This document shows, piece by piece, positions 20,737 through 22,884 of a stretch of 22,884 nt of DNA; the first letter of the stretch is position 1; each line of letters opens with the position of its first letter. The notes below the pieces were generated by a model. The model made no database searches. It was not told the origin of the DNA and saw only the letters and a list, made by a program, of their open reading frames with translations. Origin of the DNA: a bacterium (lineage in GTDB: Bacteria; Armatimonadota; Zipacnadia; Zipacnadales; Zipacnadaceae); assembly GCA_030603495.1 (NCBI GenBank), contig JAUVXR010000038.1, positions 1 through 22,884 of the forward strand, written 5' to 3'. The position numbers and the translations under genes are program-made.

Positions 20737-22884
20737 ATGAAGACGGCCAGTCTTGTCGGTTTGATGATGCTCATTGTGGCAGTTAGCCTCGTGAGTACGC
20801 AATGCAAGGAGAGTCCAATGTCTGACGACTTCACGAAGCCGTTCGAGCCGGATGAGCACACGGTGGTTTTGTATCATTTCGACGAGGGTGAGGGGGGCGA
20901 GGCGCATGACGCCTGTGGTGATCCTGAGCTGACGCTGCGAGTCCACGAAGAGGCGTTGTGGGGCAGTCGGCCGGGCTTCGGGGCCACGGCCCGCTTCGAG
21001 CAGATCGAGGACGACGCCAACGTATTTGTCGGGCCGGTTAACAACCCCAAATTGATGTTGAAGCCCTGTACCCGGGAATGGACCATCGAAGCCTGGGTGC
21101 GTTACACCGGACCATGGGGTGGGTGGGCGTCGGCGAACATTACGTACGCATACATTGCCGGATCGTCGGAAGAGGGCTATTATCTGTCGCACACTGGGGT
21201 CCGGGCCGGATTTCAATTACGGCTGCAGGGCGGCAGCACTCCAGAAGCAGAGCATGGACTTCTGCCGACAGCCAGGTATGAAGGCAATTTTGCTGGCAAG
21301 GATCCCAATAACGATGTACAGCTGAAGGGCGGCTACACGGATAAAGAGCCGGCCGGGATAAGAGACGAGCAGTGGCATCATGTGGCCTGGCAGTTTCGCT
21401 ACCGCGACCAGATGCATTTCCTTTTTGTGGACGGGAATCTGGTCAGGCGCATTCAGCCTCCCCGGAAAATTGTCAACGATACGGACGAGAATGTCGGCGT
21501 ACCGTTTATGGTGGGCGGATTTTTGTGTTGGAATGACCCACCTTGGTCGGGCCGGGGTAATTTTGTAGGGGAAATGGATGAACTCCGGATATCCGATGTC
21601 ATGAGGTACCCGGTTGCCGACCAGCTCTCCATTATCGGTGGTCCCGGCAATACGCCCTTTGCCGGTTACCTGTGCGAATCGCTGCGGGCCGCCCATAGGT
21701 TCGGCGGGGAAGCACTGCTGTCTGCCGCCCTGAACATTCCCTATCGGGTGGAACTTGGTGTTGACGCTCCGGATGGAGCGGTGAAATGGGAGCAGACCGA
21801 CGGCGAGCTTCCCGAAGGCCTGGCCCTGCAGGAAGACGGAGTTGTGCACGGAGTTGTAACCAAGGTGGACCGACCTGAATATCGTTTCACGGTCAGGGCC
21901 GTTGATGAGGGTGGCCATACCGATAGCCATACCTTTACCATCGGCATCGAAGAAGGCAAGATAGCAACCGATGTTCTGCCGCCGTCATTTGTCGGGAAAC
22001 ACTATCAATATGAGCTGGAAACAGAGTACATGGTGAACCCGGTGAAATGGGAGGTAGCTTCCGGGAGACTGCCAGCGGGCATGGCTCTTGACGAAACCTC
22101 GGGAGAATTGACGGGTGTACCAGTTGACCCCGGCACAGGCGAATTCCGGGTAACGGCAACGGATGCCAACAACCTGAGCGCGACTCAAGATCTCGCGATT
22201 CGGGTTCTTCCCGCGGAACTGGAGCGGATCAATGCCGACAACAATACCGTACTCCTGTACGACTGGCAGGACAAGGAGGATGTCCTGTATGCCAAGGATG
22301 CGATGGGAGATGAGGCCTTAACCCTGACCTGCACCGGCCGGCATTCCGACAGAAGAGTGGCGTGGCCGGGACGTGAAGGTCGTTTTCCGCAGGATACCGG
22401 GCATGGTGAGCACGGCTCGGTTAGTTTGGAAACCAACAACGACAAACATAACCTGCGAAGCTGCAAGAAGGAATGGACTGTTGAAGTATGGATAAGGCCC
22501 GGCGGTCCTGTGCAGGCTTTCGGTGTCACCAAACCTTTCGATTTCGGACATATTTGCGGTACGTATGACACGTCGGAGCGAGGCGTATGGGAATTGTATA
22601 TATCCGACCACGATTCCCCCGATGGCAGCTGGGCGCCCGGAGTGCATTTTCAGAGTGCCGACTACACCTGGAAGGACCTGCATCCGTGGAAACGGATAGA
22701 GGGCATTGTGGGCAACAAAGAAGATGCCGGAATAAGGGACAATCAGTGGCACCATGTGGCCTGGCAATACAGTTACGAAGAAGACCTGCACCAGTTGTTC
22801 CTTGATGGCCGGTTGATATGGCAGATGCATAACCCTGATGGAAGAAAGCTGGTCAACAACCGGCAGCACAAGGCGCAGTTCAGC
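20737..22884 (+). CDS. Secreted LamG/putative-Ig domain protein, cut by window end
   Basis: The frame is open from ATG 20737 (AAAAGGAGG seven bases upstream) to the window end, 716 residues so far. Residues 1-22 are a signal peptide; Cys23 after VSTQ is a poor lipobox, so lipidation is doubtful. A LamG/concanavalin-type sandwich spans about 42-290 (TVVLYHFDEGEGG; WTIEAWVRY; QWHHVAWQF; FLFVDGNLVRRI; GEMDELRISD). Two He_PIG-like Ig domains follow, about 330-405 (LPEGLALQEDGVVHGVV) and 413-492 (LPAGMALDETSGELTGVP). A second LamG-like domain begins at about 500 and repeats the motifs of the first (TVLLYDW; WTVEVWIR; AGIRDNQWHHVAWQY; LFLDGRLIWQM). Such proteins bind glycans or other surface ligands outside the cell. 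No catalytic domain is seen in the part present. Confidence 0.85.
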   Translation, partial: MKTASLVGLMMLIVAVSLVSTQCKESPMSDDFTKPFEPDEHTVVLYHFDEGEGGEAHDACGDPELTLRVHEEALWGSRPGFGATARFEQIEDDANVFVGPVNNPKLMLKPCTREWTIEAWVRYTGPWGGWASANITYAYIAGSSEEGYYLSHTGVRAGFQLRLQGGSTPEAEHGLLPTARYEGNFAGKDPNNDVQLKGGYTDKEPAGIRDEQWHHVAWQFRYRDQMHFLFVDGNLVRRIQPPRKIVNDTDENVGVPFMVGGFLCWNDPPWSGRGNFVGEMDELRISDVMRYPVADQLSIIGGPGNTPFAGYLCESLRAAHRFGGEALLSAALNIPYRVELGVDAPDGAVKWEQTDGELPEGLALQEDGVVHGVVTKVDRPEYRFTVRAVDEGGHTDSHTFTIGIEEGKIATDVLPPSFVGKHYQYELETEYMVNPVKWEVASGRLPAGMALDETSGELTGVPVDPGTGEFRVTATDANNLSATQDLAIRVLPAELERINADNNTVLLYDWQDKEDVLYAKDAMGDEALTLTCTGRHSDRRVAWPGREGRFPQDTGHGEHGSVSLETNNDKHNLRSCKKEWTVEVWIRPGGPVQAFGVTKPFDFGHICGTYDTSERGVWELYISDHDSPDGSWAPGVHFQSADYTWKDLHPWKRIEGIVGNKEDAGIRDNQWHHVAWQYSYEEDLHQLFLDGRLIWQMHNPDGRKLVNNRQHKAQFS

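Overview
The window reads as a densely coded bacterial chromosome segment of moderately high GC, dominated by housekeeping and biosynthetic genes. There are no rRNA or tRNA genes, phage, plasmid or CRISPR modules. Gene content (GatCA, ArgG, PyrB/PyrF, SmpB, MiaB, single-receiver response regulator, URO-D-like methyltransferase, LamG surface protein) together with many short palindromic intergenic repeats suggests an environmental, possibly uncultured lineage. An Armatimonadota-like or neighbouring phylum is my guess, at low confidence.

Layout. 131-898 (+): an NAD-type SDR dehydrogenase. It converges on an NTF2-like anchored protein (1121-1600, -), with a palindrome-packed island between their stops. 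1676-5894 (-): a site-2 protease with CBS domains, a zinc-ribbon/DUF6159-like membrane protein, then gatA and gatC. 6062-7694 (-): argG, followed by a small membrane protein gene that is flanked by a second, decayed copy of the argG 3' end. 7877-12822 (-): a tight run of larA (12823-14163), pgeF, pyrF, pyrB, a membrane protein, an orphan DNA methyltransferase and a membrane-anchored SAM methyltransferase. A consensus sigma-70-type promoter precedes pyrF and a near-consensus one precedes larA. 14265-14465: a probable gene remnant. 14489-19141 (-): response regulator, smpB, a TIM-barrel-like protein of lower GC, a URO-D/corrinoid-type protein and miaB. From 19329 rightwards (+): a TPR protein and a half-size type II secretion F-domain protein. 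After a 303-base promoter-bearing gap comes a large secreted LamG/putative-Ig protein cut by the window end.

The most unusual signal is a set of short palindromic repeats in at least five sequence types. One type, with core GGGGCAAGGGTGCCCC, occurs between genes and also inside two unrelated protein genes, the SAM methyltransferase and miaB. In both it sits in frame and without a stop, but it is read in two different reading frames, and in both it falls where the protein family has a variable loop. This resembles the logic of the Rickettsia palindromic elements. Other points of note are a DNA methyltransferase that seems to start at ATC, a miaB promoter that predicts a leaderless mRNA, a perfect 19-base palindrome over the -10 region of the LamG gene, and the argG 3'-end duplication.

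All functional calls rest on reading motifs by eye; no database search was possible.
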